A DNA stretch of 64,000 nucleotides from Zygnema cylindricum. Lineage: Eukaryota; Streptophyta; Zygnematophyceae; Zygnematales; Zygnemataceae. Positions within the stretch are counted from its first letter, which is position 1. Each line of letters begins with the position of its first letter. The translations under genes and the position numbers were made by a program. The stretch spans positions 18,866 to 82,865 of the forward strand of contig JBBHKE010002622.1 in assembly GCA_037447655.1 (NCBI GenBank), read 5' to 3'. Shown here one piece after another: positions 34,295 through 45,556 of this stretch. A model generated the notes under the pieces. The model was not told the DNA's origin. It saw nothing but the letters and a program-made list of their open reading frames with translations, and did not search any database.

Positions 34295-34654
34295 TAGCGT
34301 TAATAACTCTAAGTTGGACAGTTTTCAATTGTGTAGAGTACGAAATGTGTCACTCTTTACTATAACTGCTCATTATTCCGTACACATATGCAGTATAAGT
34401 GTCACACAAAGGCGTTGACACTAAAAATTGAGTGCGTCGCCGTGTAAAAGTGCACTCAGGTTTGGTTCCCAATGATAAAGTTGAGGAAAAATCACGCAAA
34501 TTTGTCCTCACATGTCTAAACGTCTTTTGTGTGAGCACAGGTTATACAAGCTACACTCTGGGAGAAGTGTAACCAAATTAGCGTTATTGAATAAATTAGA
34601 GTATTTTTTTTTTTGGCGAAGTGCCATCAACCTAAATTAGAGTTATTAACGCTA
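34295..34654. mobile_element. candidate 360-bp MITE
   Basis: Perfect 18-bp inverted repeats TAGCGTTAATAACTCTAA (34295-34312) and its reverse complement (34637-34654) bound a non-coding interior. No TSD is evident, so the superfamily is uncertain. Confidence 0.5.
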
Positions 34655-35355
34655 CATGTTTTTTACAATAATTATTTTTTAACGCTAATTGCGATTCACG
34701 ATGTACGTAATGCAGTTTTGTAGTCAAAAATAACTATTTTTTCGAGATTAAGGTTGGCCATTTGCGTCAACCACGTCAAAATTTAAGCCTACAAATTTGT
34801 CAAGTCAAATAAATAAAAAAGGTAAAGGAAAAAAAATTGTGAAAAGTAATGTGTGTATAGCTGCATTTCATATCGCCATACTTCCAATGACTGATACTAT
34901 TGGTAATCAAAAGGCGCCCAACAAATTGCTACGGGTCGAATTAGTTTGTTATTGACACTCTATACATAAGAGGAGGGGGGGGGGGGGGGTGGGGGTAAGA
35001 TCCTTTTATAAAACGAGAGTAAGTAACTATAATAAAGACATCGTATCACTTGTGCACAAAAAATTAGTACGTATACATTTATGAGTTACAATTATAGATT
35101 ATTTTCTTAACCAATATGCAAAAATAATAATATTTATTACTATAAGTTAAAATAAGGTACATGTCGATTATAACGGTAAAAAAAAAAATTGTCACGGTTG
35201 TTTAAAGTGTCTCCAAATTGTTGGAGGGTTTAATCTTAGTTAAGTCATGTATCGTATCATTTTTTCCTTAATAAATCTCCATGCGATTTGTACATTGTAT
35301 ATAAAATAAATCAACTCCAATTTGTAGTGCAATTTAATATCACAAAGGATATTTC
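34655..35355. other. unassigned AT-rich stretch with G-run
   Basis: It contains a run of about 16 G with one T near 34975-34996. No gene or element end is recognised. Confidence 0.35.
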
Positions 35356-35855
35356 TGTAAAGATTCGTAAAATCGACAAATAGATGGACAATCGTGTTCA
35401 AAAGAATGATAAGCCAACAAGATTTGAACTTGGGACATTTTTTGTAGTTGTGAATATAACGATTGCACCATCTTTCGGATATTGTTGTTGGTAAGTCCAT
35501 TTTTGTAACATAGTTTAGAGTGGGTGCACCCCACATCGAGGTATCAATATGTATTCTTTGCGTACGTCAACACCACCTCTCGAGAGGTAGCCGTTCATAT
35601 ATCCAACTTCGTCTCTTAAGCTCCGATAACATATTAAGATTTGTAAAATTGAAGGATAAAGTGGAAAATTTCGTTAAAGGGAATGATGAGCCAGTCAAGG
35701 TTTATACCTGGGACATTTCACTAAAGTTGTGAATACGTTAACCACTACGCCACCACCGAGGATGCCAATGTTGGCGAGTCTATTTTTATTAGCTGTTTAA
35801 AAGTAAGTGCACCCCACATCTTCGTATCGATCATCATTATTTGCGTACGTCAACA
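35356..35855 (-). mobile_element. TRIM element, diverged family
   Basis: Two LTRs of about 217-224 bp (35356-35572 and 35632-35855) start TGTTGACGTACGCAAA on the minus strand. They flank only about 59 bp, which contains a degenerate primer-binding site TTATCGGAGC (35620-35630) next to the right LTR and a purine stretch beside the left LTR. Both LTRs carry a tRNA-like block in sense orientation at the same place as in the TRIM at 59639. No TSD is evident. No protein is encoded. Confidence 0.75.
35688..35759 (-). other. tRNA-like sequence in TRIM LTR
   Basis: D stem GCGT/ACGT, anticodon stem TTCAC/GTGAA (perfect), loop AACTTTA, and T arm CCAGG-TATAAAC-CTTGA. The acceptor stem is decayed. The partner LTR has a more degraded copy (about 35407-35475) with B box GTTCAAATC. 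Confidence 0.65.
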
Positions 35856-35985
35856 AATTATTCTAGTTAGGATGTGCGATACATATCGGGCCTATACTAC
35901 TAGAGTTATTGTAACAAAAATAAAACAAAAAATACTACAAAAAAATTATCAGCTAGGTTACTTAGATTGAATGGCACGGTGCTTT

Positions 35986-36403
35986 TGCAATTCTGAAACC
36001 TCCATAGGTCCTCAGAATGGGCAGTTCACACGAAGCCCTTAGGATAACCTTGACCCCTTTGTGTTTCGACAAGAATAACTACCACCGTGGCAAACAAAAA
36101 CTCTGACCACTTTCACCCTTGTAAAGAAAAGACCCCCTTGAGTTAATAGCAAAAAAGAAAAAAATCTCAATTTACTCCCCTAAGCAGTAAGTTATGGAGG
36201 ATCAAAGTTGACATTTTTGTACAGAAGCACTCAGAGAGAGGCGGCTACTTACCAATTTTTCTAAGTTAAAAAAACCCTATCTAAACCCTCTACTACTAGT
36301 GTACGCCACCAATCACAATGTTGTGTTGTACATAAAGGTACAGAAGCCACATTACTTTCAATATGACCATCTACGACATGGCCAAAAAGTTGACGCTTGC
36401 CAT
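35986..36403 (-). repeat. truncated copia LTR fragment (R/U5 end)
   Basis: On the minus strand it ends GGTTTCAGAATTGCA at 35986, as other copia LTRs of the window. It abuts another LTR at about 36404, so two LTR 3' portions lie in tandem. No primer-binding site follows. Confidence 0.65.
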
Positions 36404-37300
36404 ATGTATATTATATTGTATGGTCTCCATTGACCCACAAAATCAACAGCCTATGTAAAGCCTCTAGGATAATATTTGCCCCTTCCACTTTCCCACTGAA
36501 TAAGTGCCACCTAGGCACATAAATATTGTGACCACCCTGGCCCCAATGAAGACAAGACTCTTTTGAGTAAAACGCAAAAAGAAGCACTGAATTTGCTCCC
36601 CTAAGCAGTAACTTATGGCTGGTCAAAGATGACATTTATACTTACAAGCTCTTTTAGAGAAATGTACCTTAATATCACTAAGTCTTGGTCTGCCTACTCA
36701 CTACTACCTTGTACTAAACCCTAGTCCAATAGTAACACTATATAGTAGAAGAGGGTATAATGGGCGATGTACTTATTGTACGTCCTTTGTACGAGATTGT
36801 CGATAAGGTGACACCTCTCAAATCAAGAGCCACGGTTCCTCATCCCATCTTCACTCGTATCAAATAATGCGGCGCCATGTGGCATCTCGTGACGCAATCT
36901 CCGAATGCCGCCAAAAGTTCACTTCGGGTGGCGGCTACAATGCTGGCTAACCGATCAAAACATATTTTACACGGTTCAGATTCGCGTAAGTGCACGAATT
37001 GTTCCTCTTCGCTAGTTTGGTGTGAATTAGCCGTGTTGTTAATGTTTATATATCTTTGAAATCCGTCATGTGTTTTTTTTTTTGGTGACGCTTTAGTGGA
37101 TAAGGCTAGCGACTACATACTAAACCACACACCCAGGTTCAAATCCGGAAGTATGCAATATTTTAGTAAAATATCCTCTATTTCAAAATCTGCCACTTTC
37201 TAAATATGGCAGCAGCCATGGCGTGCCTTTGATCCTCACTCTCTCTCATCAAAGTATAACTAAAATAGAGAAGTGAACTATTAATAACCTATTTTCAACA
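36404..37300 (-). repeat. 3' LTR of minus-strand copia element C
   Basis: It starts TGTTGAAAATAGG on the minus strand (ending at 37300) after the purine tract AATTAAGGCGAG. Its U5 matches the 52254 LTR family (CCACTGAATAAGTGCCACC in plus orientation). A tRNA-like block lies at 37088-37160 (plus strand). Confidence 0.75.
37088..37160 (+). other. tRNA-like block in LTR (antisense to LTR)
   Basis: A-box-like TTTAGTGGATAAGGC is followed by B box GGTTCAAATCC. The D-arm segment resembles plant tRNA-Arg; the anticodon arm does not pair. Confidence 0.5.
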
Positions 37301-40300
37301 CTCGCCTTAATTTTTAGTCACTTTTCAATTTTAATCCATAGTTTTATCAGCAATAAATCAACTTGGGGGAAGGCACTTGTTTTGTCATCATGTCTGCAAT
37401 CATTTCTCTATCATTTTTATGAACCAGTTTAATGATTTTATTTTCAACCTTTTCTTTGACAAAACTTAGTCTAATATCCATATGCTTAGCTTTGAAGTGA
37501 TGTTTTGGATTAGCTGCAATAGAGATAACAACTTGATTATCACAAAAAACATTTTGAGTTCAAGACTTCATGAACCCAAGTTCTTCAAGAAGAGATTTAA
37601 CCCACATTAATTCTTTGGTGACGACACAAGAAGCCATGTATTCAGCCTCCATAGTGGACCAAGCAGCTACTTTTTGTTGCTTGCTACTCCAACAACATGC
37701 ACCAGATCCAATTTGCAACCCATATCCAGTTGTACACCGCCTTAAAGGCACATCTCCATAACTGGCATCACTCGAGGTGGTGATGTTAGTGTGTTCTCCT
37801 CCCAAATGCAACCACAATTCCCTTGTCCTCACCATATACCTCATCACCCTTTTGGCAGCCTCCCAATCTCTCTTTTCTTAGTTCATTTAGACTTCTACTA
37901 AGGACCCCTATAGCTGCAGCTATATCCGGACCAGTATAGTTCATAAAATAGATTAAAGTTTCTACAATCTGCCGATAAGGGATATTTTCCATAAATTTTC
38001 TTTCTATCTCATCCATCTCATCATTAATGATCAATATTCCTTTCTATTCACTCCCCTCAAACACTTTCTTCAGATCCATGAGAGTAGAACATCCGTTTGC
38101 TTTTTCCATCTAAATTTTTTCTAGCATATTACCGATTGCTTCTTTCTAAGTGAGTCTTATAATCCTTTCCCTCTATCTCTCTCCATGTGAATTCCCAAAA
38201 CGTACTTTGCTTTGACGAGATCTTTCATATCAAAATGGCTTTTAAGATCCCGTTTTAGTTTGTTAATCTTATCTAACGACTTGCTTAAGACCAACATATC
38301 ATCCACATAAATAGGAATAAATATCACTCTATTCTCATCCTCAAATAAATATATGGAGTGATCTGAACTTATTATGATATACCCTAAACGAGTTAGAAAT
38401 TCGTGTAGCTTTACATTCCATTGGCGCGGGGCTTGTTTAAGCCTATAAAGTGATTTTATCATTTTGCATACCTTGCTTTCTTCCCCACTAACCACGAATC
38501 CTTGCGGTTGCCTCATGTAAATTTCTTCTTCGTATTCTCCGTGCAAAAAAGTCGTTTAAATATCCATCTGGTGTATTTCCATATCCTCTGATGCAGCTAA
38601 ACTTAAGAGAATTCTAACATAAGGAAATCTGACTACTGGTGCAAAGGTTTTTTCATAGTCTATCCCCTCCTTTTGCGTATAACATTTTGCAACCAACCTA
38701 GCTTTGTACCTATCAATGGTATTGTTACGGTTTAATTTAAGTTAAAAAGCCCACTTACATCTGATCGGTTTTTGGTTCGGTGGGCAATCTAACAACTCCC
38801 ATATATTGGCTTCCATGATAGAGGCCATTTCTTCATTCATAGCAGTGATCCAACGGGTACTTTCTAATGTGTTTATGGCCTCTACGTATGTTTGAGGTTC
38901 ATCAAGGTGAGACATCTTTGTGAGTTGGTTATTTACTTGTCTTTCTTGAAGTCGTTTACTACTTCTTCTTACCCCTTCAAAAGCGGACGCCGTTTTGAAA
39001 ACCATATTTGGGTATCGTTTAGGAAGATTTTCAACTCCCCTATCTTCCAATTCCATTGTATCATTAAGTTCCTTATCGGTTTCCACTTCGTATTGTGGTG
39101 TTACCTCGGATGTTGTCCTTTCCTCGTACTTTGGTAGATCTGCAGATTTTTCTTTTTCTCCATCTTCATTCTTTTCATTTTCAAAGTTAAAGTCAGAAAA
39201 CTGATCCGTTTCAAATCTGATTTTGACTTCCTTACTATATTTGAATGGATCAATGGACTTCACTTCATTCATCACCACAATGTGTTTTACCAAAATTATA
39301 TCTCTCTTTTTCAAGTCATACACTCGGTATCTTTTTGTGCTCTCATCATATCCTACAAGATATCCTGGTTTTCCTCCTCCCTTTAACTTCCGCTTATTCT
39401 TTTCAAAATAAAAACAGTAGACTTGACTTTCGAACACCCTCACACTAAACAAATCAGGCTTTCTTCCTATCCACCTCTCATAAGGAGTTTCCTCCTTATT
39501 TGCTGAAGTTAAGACTCTATTTTTGATGAAATTAGCATAGTTCATAGACTCGGCCAAAAAATGCAACCTTGTCCTCTTATCAGTTAACACACTTTTGGAC
39601 ATATCTCCTAAAGTTTATTTACTTTTTCTACTACTCAATTTTGTTGAGGATTATAGGAAACCGTTTTCTCATAATGAATTTTTTCGTCTTTAAGATATTC
39701 TTCGAATTCCCTTGAGGTGTATTCTTTCATATTATCACTTCTGATCACTTTCATTGAGGTTTCATGTAGTTTTTCACTCCATACTTTATACTCTTTGAAA
39801 CATCTTAATACCTCTGATTTTTGACTGATAAAGTATTCCTTCGTGCATCTAGACTAATCATATGTGATGGTTAACATCTATCTCTTCCCCCCATGTGAAC
39901 CATACCTAGCAGGTCCCCAAACATCAGTGTGAATTAGATCTAATACTTTCTCTCTTCTAAATGTGGTTGCTTTTGGAAATTGAAGTATATGAATATTCCC
40001 TTGGGCTCATCCAATACAATCATCGAAAATCTCATCATCCTCAAATGTAATACCCTCCACTATTCCCTATTTTTTCATTTTGTTTAATCTATCTAGGTGC
40101 ACCTGCCCCAACCTTTTGTGTAAAAGCATCATCTCACTTGCTCATGAGTAGAGAACATTCTGTTCATTGCAAAAAACAATTATGAACATTCTTTGACTGC
40201 CTTTCTCAGCTATGAAATAAACCTTATTATCAAAGATTCCTTTCCTAGTTCATGTTTCAAACTCCTTTTCATCGAGGACAGCTGTTGAGACTTGGTTCTT

Positions 40301-41192
40301 GGTAAGCTGTGGAATGTAAAAAACGTCCGAGAATGTTACAATTGAGGCTTTTCCATAAACTAGAATTTAAGTCAACAGTTCTAACTAGACTTGTGGTTTC
40401 TATTCTACCATCTCCGTACTTTATCTCAACTGTTGGGATCTTTCTCTGTTTAGTGAACCACCTCTTATCTTTGCACATGCATTAAGGCCCTTGAGTTTAT
40501 GATCCACCCATCCTCGGGTGGATCCCTCTTACCACCGAAAGCACACTTTTGTCTCCGTGGAATGTGGCCATGCTTTTCAATGTTTTTCGGATTAATAACA
40601 AGCTCCTCAAGCTCATCTTATGGTTTGGTTTCTTTGTCCTGTTCCTCATTATAAACTTGAGTCAGGAAAGCCTTTTTCTTTCCTCCATTCTTTGCGGTTC
40701 ATTGTCCATCTTTCAGTCGACGATATGCAAGTTTGACACACTATGCCATATAGTGTCCCGGTTTGTTGCAGAAGTGACATAATCCTCCTCGAGAAGTTTT
40801 TCTCCCTTGTCTATCAAATTCGCCACCTCGTTGTCGTCTTCCACCAAAGTTTCGATAGGAATCTTTCCCTCTCTCCTCATCACGCTTCTGCCAATCAGAT
40901 CCTATAGACAATGCTTGAACACTTAGACTCCCTCTCCTAAGCTCTATCATGCTTTCTTTCACTAAAATCATTCCTACTATGTCATCCCAATTCTAATTGC
41001 TATCTCCTATGTCCTACAATCGGTTAATGATACTTCTATTTTCTTCTGGTAGTTTCGTCATTAATGTGTTCACTCTTTGTCTCTCATACCATGAGTTACC
41101 TGCACTCTCTAGCTTAACAAACAATGCTCCTAAATCATTGCAATAATTATTCATGCTTTCTCCCTTATAAGTATAAGTTGCAATCTTATTTT
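37301..41192 (-). pseudogene. copia element C gag-pol, 5' part of gag missing
   Basis: From high to low coordinate: mid-gag (41190, CNDLGALFVKLESA type), zinc knuckle CHFCNKPGHYMA (about 40745-40790, followed by a stop), protease region (40478-40269), a decayed integrase core (about 39600-39900), integrase C-terminal part to RT start (39602-38742), RT with IYVDDMLVLSKS (38546-38157), and RNase H (SSDASYGD, AEYMAS; 38034-37560 and on to about 37330). Gag follows the upstream LTR end without any primer-binding site, so the gag N-terminal half has been deleted. Many stops and frameshifts make it inactive. Confidence 0.88.
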
Positions 41193-42227
41193 TGCAACTC
41201 TGAGACCTCCATAGAACCTCAGAGTAGGCAGCTCACACGAAGCCTCTAGGATAACCCTGACCCTTTTGTGTTTCAGCAAGAATTAGTGCCACCCTCGCAG
41301 ACAAAAACTCTAACCACCTTTACCCCTGTAAAGGAAAGACTCCCCTGAGTCGATAGCAAAATGAATCTCTGAATTTGCTCCCCTGAACTGTAAGTTATGA
41401 AGGGTTAAAGTTGACCTTTTTGTACAGCAACTCTTTGGGAGAGAAGGTCCAGTCTATCAAATTTTTCTAAGTCCTATCTCTCTCTAAAACTCTATCTATT
41501 GAAGTACGACACAAATCATAATAGTGTATCATACATAAAGGTACACGTGTCGTTGTACTTTATAAACGGCCATTGTACGACATGGCCAAAAGTCGACACA
41601 TTTCATTTTTTGATTCGTTCCTGGAATCCTTGGAGATGCCGTAATCCAACGTGATTGTGCCACGTGGCGATTGATGTGACGTCGACCGAAAACCGCCAAA
41701 AACCTATTGCGTGATCTCGGTATGCTTCGTGGTCGTCCGATCAAGCTGGATTACAATCGTGGCGGTCATAAATACCTGCGCAATATTTGTTTCGCCTTTG
41801 AAACAAAATGTGCGGTATCCGTTTCGGATGTGCCGTACGCTGTACATTACAAACTGTATCTATGTCTAAATATCCGGTTGAATGAAGATAGCCGACGTGT
41901 AAACATTTAAATAACTATCATACGCTATATCATATATCTCAGGTTTAGACTAGTTGGCTAAGTCTACCGGCTACTAGCTACTTTGACGGACGGTAGGTGC
42001 CCGATTTAAATCTTGGGCCCATCAAATATATTTTGGTAAAATCTACTAACCTAATGTCTATCCCCGTCGGGATAGCATATGCGGCCATGGCTCTATCCCC
42101 CTCTCCAACTTTCAGTGACTACGACAAGTGTGGGAGCTGGAGAGAGGAGTTAGAGGCAGACAGCCTGTGCTTCTTTTCTTCATTTTACAAAACCTAGAAA
42201 ACACTAAAATAACCTTTAATTTCTACA
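41193..42227 (-). repeat. copia LTR shared between two minus-strand interiors
   Basis: This 1035-bp LTR starts TGTAGAAATTAAAGG (ending at 42227) after the purine tract ATAATAAAGGGAG and ends TCTCAGAGTTGCA at 41193. It serves as 3' LTR for the interior at 42228-43512 and sits where the 5' LTR of element C should be. A tRNA-like block lies at about 41945-42020 (plus strand) and a GTAC block at about 41530-41585. Confidence 0.88.
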
Positions 42228-43512
42228 CTCCCTTTATTATCTAGTCACTCTTTTTTTTAAGACCACATTTCTCTCGCCAGAAAATTAGTTTAGGGGAAGG
42301 AACAGGTTTGGTCATTATATCTGCTACCATTTCACTATGTGGTTTATACTCCAAACTGATTATCTTGTTTTCTACTTTCTCCGTAACAAAGCTAAGTCTG
42401 ATATCCATGTGTTTGGCTTTAAAGTGATGTTTAGAATTGGCAGAAATGGCAATGGCAGCTTGATTATCAATAAACACTTTTTGGACACCACTCTTAAGAT
42501 GACCAAGCTCACCAAGCAAAGACTTGACCCACATTAATTTTTTTACAGCAGAGCAAGAAGACATGTACTCAGCCTCCATGGTGGAATGAGCAATGACCTT
42601 TTGCTGCTTGTTGCTCCAGCAGCAAGCCCCATCACCCACATACAATACATATCTAGATGTGCATCTCCTCATAGGAGCATCCCCATAGCTGGCATCACTC
42701 CAAGTGGTGATGTCAGTATTGTTCCTATCCAAGTGCAACCATAGATCCCTAGTTTCTATGAGATATCTAAGGACTCTCTTAGCTGCCTCCCAGTCTTTCT
42801 TAGTGGGAGCATTCAGACTCCTAATTAGTACTCCTACAGCTGCGGCTATGTCCGGACGGGTACAAGTCATGAAATATATGAGGCTGCCCACTAATTGTCT
42901 CTAAGGGATGGTCTGCATAAATCTTTTCTCTTCCGGGCCTACCTCATCATCTAAGATTATAACTCCCTCTTCCTCACTCCCCTCACTTCCCTTCTTTAAT
43001 ATCCTAGGAGTGGTACAACTATTAGCCTTGTCTATTTGGAATTTTTCTAACATGTTTCCAATGGCCTCTTTTTGAGTTAATCTTGTTATCTTTCTATCTC
43101 CGTCTCTCACTACCAGAATTCCCAAAATATACCTTGCTTCTCCCATATCCTTCATCTTAAATCTTCTTTATAGATCATTTTTCAACTTATTTATTTTATT
43201 CATAGATTTACTTAAAACAAGCAAATCGTCAACATAAATTGCAATAAAAATAATTCCTTCCCCATCTGGAAACAAATAAATTGAGTGATCTGAGCTGATC
43301 CGAATATATCCTAAACCTGTAAGAAACTCATCGAGCTTCTTGTTCCATTGCTTGGGCGCCTGTTTCAGCCCATACAAAGATTTGATCAATCGGCATACCT
43401 TGCTTTCCTCCCCTTGCTCCACAAATTCTTCGGGCTGTCGCGTAAAAATTTCCTTTTCCAATTCTCCATGTAAAAAGGTCGTCTTGATGTCTATCTGATG
43501 CACTTCCATGTA
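42228..43512 (-). pseudogene. copia RT-RNase H fragment (duplicated copy A)
   Basis: The frames 43509-43168 (RT core, SLYGLKQAPKQWNKKL, IYVDDLLVLSKS), 43155-42901 and 42891-42241 (RNase H: WSDASYGDAP, AEYMSS, DNQAAI) are complete to the C-terminus. The fragment is cut at 43512 in the middle of RT, where a GC-rich unrelated segment begins. The part below 43084 is essentially identical to 45317-46413. Confidence 0.9.
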
Positions 43513-44203
43513 ATCTGAGAGTGGCTCGGAGAGATCGAGTCAGAGTGGTTAGACCCGTGGGAGGGGTGGTAAATATTTTGAGCAGCTCTTCGGAGAGAAG
43601 CTCTTTACAGTCGGCGCAAGACCGGTCACAGAGAGCTCAATATTCTCGCCCTCCCCCATCTTCCTCTCAGGACACCGCAGTCGGCAAACCCTCCCGCGGG
43701 CGTACCTCTTCGCGGCCTCTTACAGGAGAAGGGGGTATCGAGAGGGAAGCACGAGATCCATTGAGGGGTAAAACGTTTGACCATCGTGACAGCAAGGGGA
43801 GATTTGCACCTCTTCCCAAAGAGGAGACGTCCCTAACCCTTGTGTCAGCCTTAACCGAGAAACCAGCTCCTACACCACCTCGCGGCCGCCCTGTAGGAGG
43901 GCTCTGGCGATTTGAACCAATTGATCCAGAGGTTCCAGGTACGAGACCCGAATATTTGTCCGAGGGATGGTGGCGGACCAGACCCAATGATCCTGAAATT
44001 CCGAGATGGGGATAGCGGATCTCACCAAAGTTGTCGAAAAGGCCAAGGAACTAGTGGAGGTTCTAAAATCCTAGAGACAGGCTACGGCAGGGGCCGGACA
44101 TGCCACCGTAGATTAGGAGGCCTTGGAGGTAAAAAGGAGAAAGGTATGGGAACAGGAATTGATGCTTATTCGGGACGCTTGGCGTAAGACAAGTGGGATT
44201 CTC
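43513..44203 (+). other. GC-rich segment of unknown origin, 164-codon frame
   Basis: This 0.7-kb stretch is clearly richer in G+C than both neighbours. The plus-strand frame 43521-44015 codes for a Pro/Arg/Ser-rich product with two related C-terminal motifs (GGLWRFEPIDPEVPGTRPEY and WWRTRPNDPEIPRWG). Just after it, another frame gives a short charged helix-like segment (LTKVVEKAKELVEVL). I do not recognise it. It may be a gag-like part of a different retroelement captured between the copia RT and the heptamer array. Confidence 0.4.
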
Positions 44204-45316
44204 AGCGAGGATCGACGATCTAGGATCGTGGATCGAGGATCAAGGATCGAGGATCGAGGATCAAGGATCGTGGATCGTGGATCGAGGATCGAGGATCAAG
44301 GATCGTGGATCAAGGATCATGGATCGAGGATCGTGGATCGAGAATCATGGATCGAGGATCGTGGATCGTGGATCGTGGATCCTGGATCGTGAATCCAGGA
44401 TCGAGGATCGAGGATCAAGAATCGAGGATCGAAGATCAAGATCAAGGATCGAGGATCGAGGATCGAGGATTGTGGATCGAGGATCGTGGATTGAGGATCA
44501 TGGATCGAGGATCGAGGATATAGGATTGAGGATCATGGATCGAGGATCGAGGATCGTGGATCGAGGATCGATCGTGGATCGAGGAACGGGGATCGTGGAT
44601 CGAGGATCGAGGATCGTGGATCGTGGATCGAAGATCGAGGATCGAGGATGGAGGATCAAGGATCATGGATCGAGGATCAAGGATCGTGGATCTTAGATAG
44701 AGGATCGAGGATCAAGGATCGAGGATCGAGGATCGAGGATCGAGGATCGTGGATCGAGGATCAAGGATCGAGAATGGATCGAAGATGGATCGAGGATCTG
44801 GAATCGAGGGTCGAGGATCGTGGATCAAGGATCATGGATCAAGGATCGAGGATCGTGGATCGAGGATCGAGGATTGAGGATCGTGGATCGAGGATTGAGG
44901 ATCGAGGATCATGGATCGTGGATCGAGGATCGAGAATCGAGGATCGAGGGTCGAGGATCGAGGAACGAGGATGGAGAATGGATCGATGATGGATCGAGGA
45001 TCGAGGGTCGAGCATCATGGATCGTGGATCAAGGATCATGGATCGAGGATCAAGGATCGTGGATCGTGGATCGAGGATCGAGGATCGATGATCGTGGATC
45101 ATGGACCGAGGATCAAGGATCGAGGATCGAGGATCGAAGATCGTGGATCGAGGATCGAGGATCGAGGATCGAGGATTGAGGATGGTGGATCGAGGATCGA
45201 GGATTGAGGATTGAGGATCAAGGATCATGGATCGTGGATCGAGGATCGAGGATCGAGGATCGAGGATCGAGTATGGATTGAGGATCGTGGATCGTAGATC
45301 AAAGATCGTGGATCGA
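44204..45316. repeat. 1.1-kb heptanucleotide array (GGATCGA)n
   Basis: About 155 near-perfect 7-bp units of GGATCGA, with variants GGATCGT, GGATCAA and GGATCAT, fill the interval. Every unit carries GATC. Because 7 is not a multiple of 3, a 21-bp period codes for a 7-residue repeat in every frame (DRGSRIE-type on plus, DPRSSIL-type on minus), producing several long but meaningless open frames. The right edge meets an LTR at GGACGGTAGG. Confidence 0.95.
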
Positions 45317-45556
45317 GGACGGTAGGTGCCCGATTTAAATCTTGGGCCCATCAAATATATTTTGGTAAAATCTACTAACCTAATGTCTATCCCCGTCGGG
45401 ATAGCATATGCGGCCATGGCTCTATCCCCCTCTCCAACTTTCAGTGACTACGACAAGTGTGGGAGCTGGAGAGAGGAGTTAGAGGCAGACAGCCTGTGCT
45501 TCTTTTCTTCATTTTACAAAACCTAGAAAACACTAAAATAACCTTTAATTTCTACA
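45317..45556 (-). repeat. copia LTR truncated by the heptamer array
   Basis: The first 240 bp of a minus-strand LTR (TGTAGAAATTAAAGG end at 45556) are present, then the LTR stops abruptly at the array. It is the same sequence as 41988-42227. Confidence 0.9.

Noticed and set aside
34144-34996. G-runs as G-quadruplex regulatory elements
   Set aside because: They are single homopolymer-like runs with no linked gene; a regulatory role cannot be supported.
43667-43987. 106-codon minus-strand frame
   Set aside because: It is antisense to the longer plus-strand frame in the GC-rich segment, and neither has a known domain; high G+C lengthens frames on both strands.
44193-45417. Several long open frames (up to 192 codons) across the GGATCGA array on both strands
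   Set aside because: They are translations of a 7-bp repeat, which codes for a 7-residue period in every frame; no independent coding signal exists.
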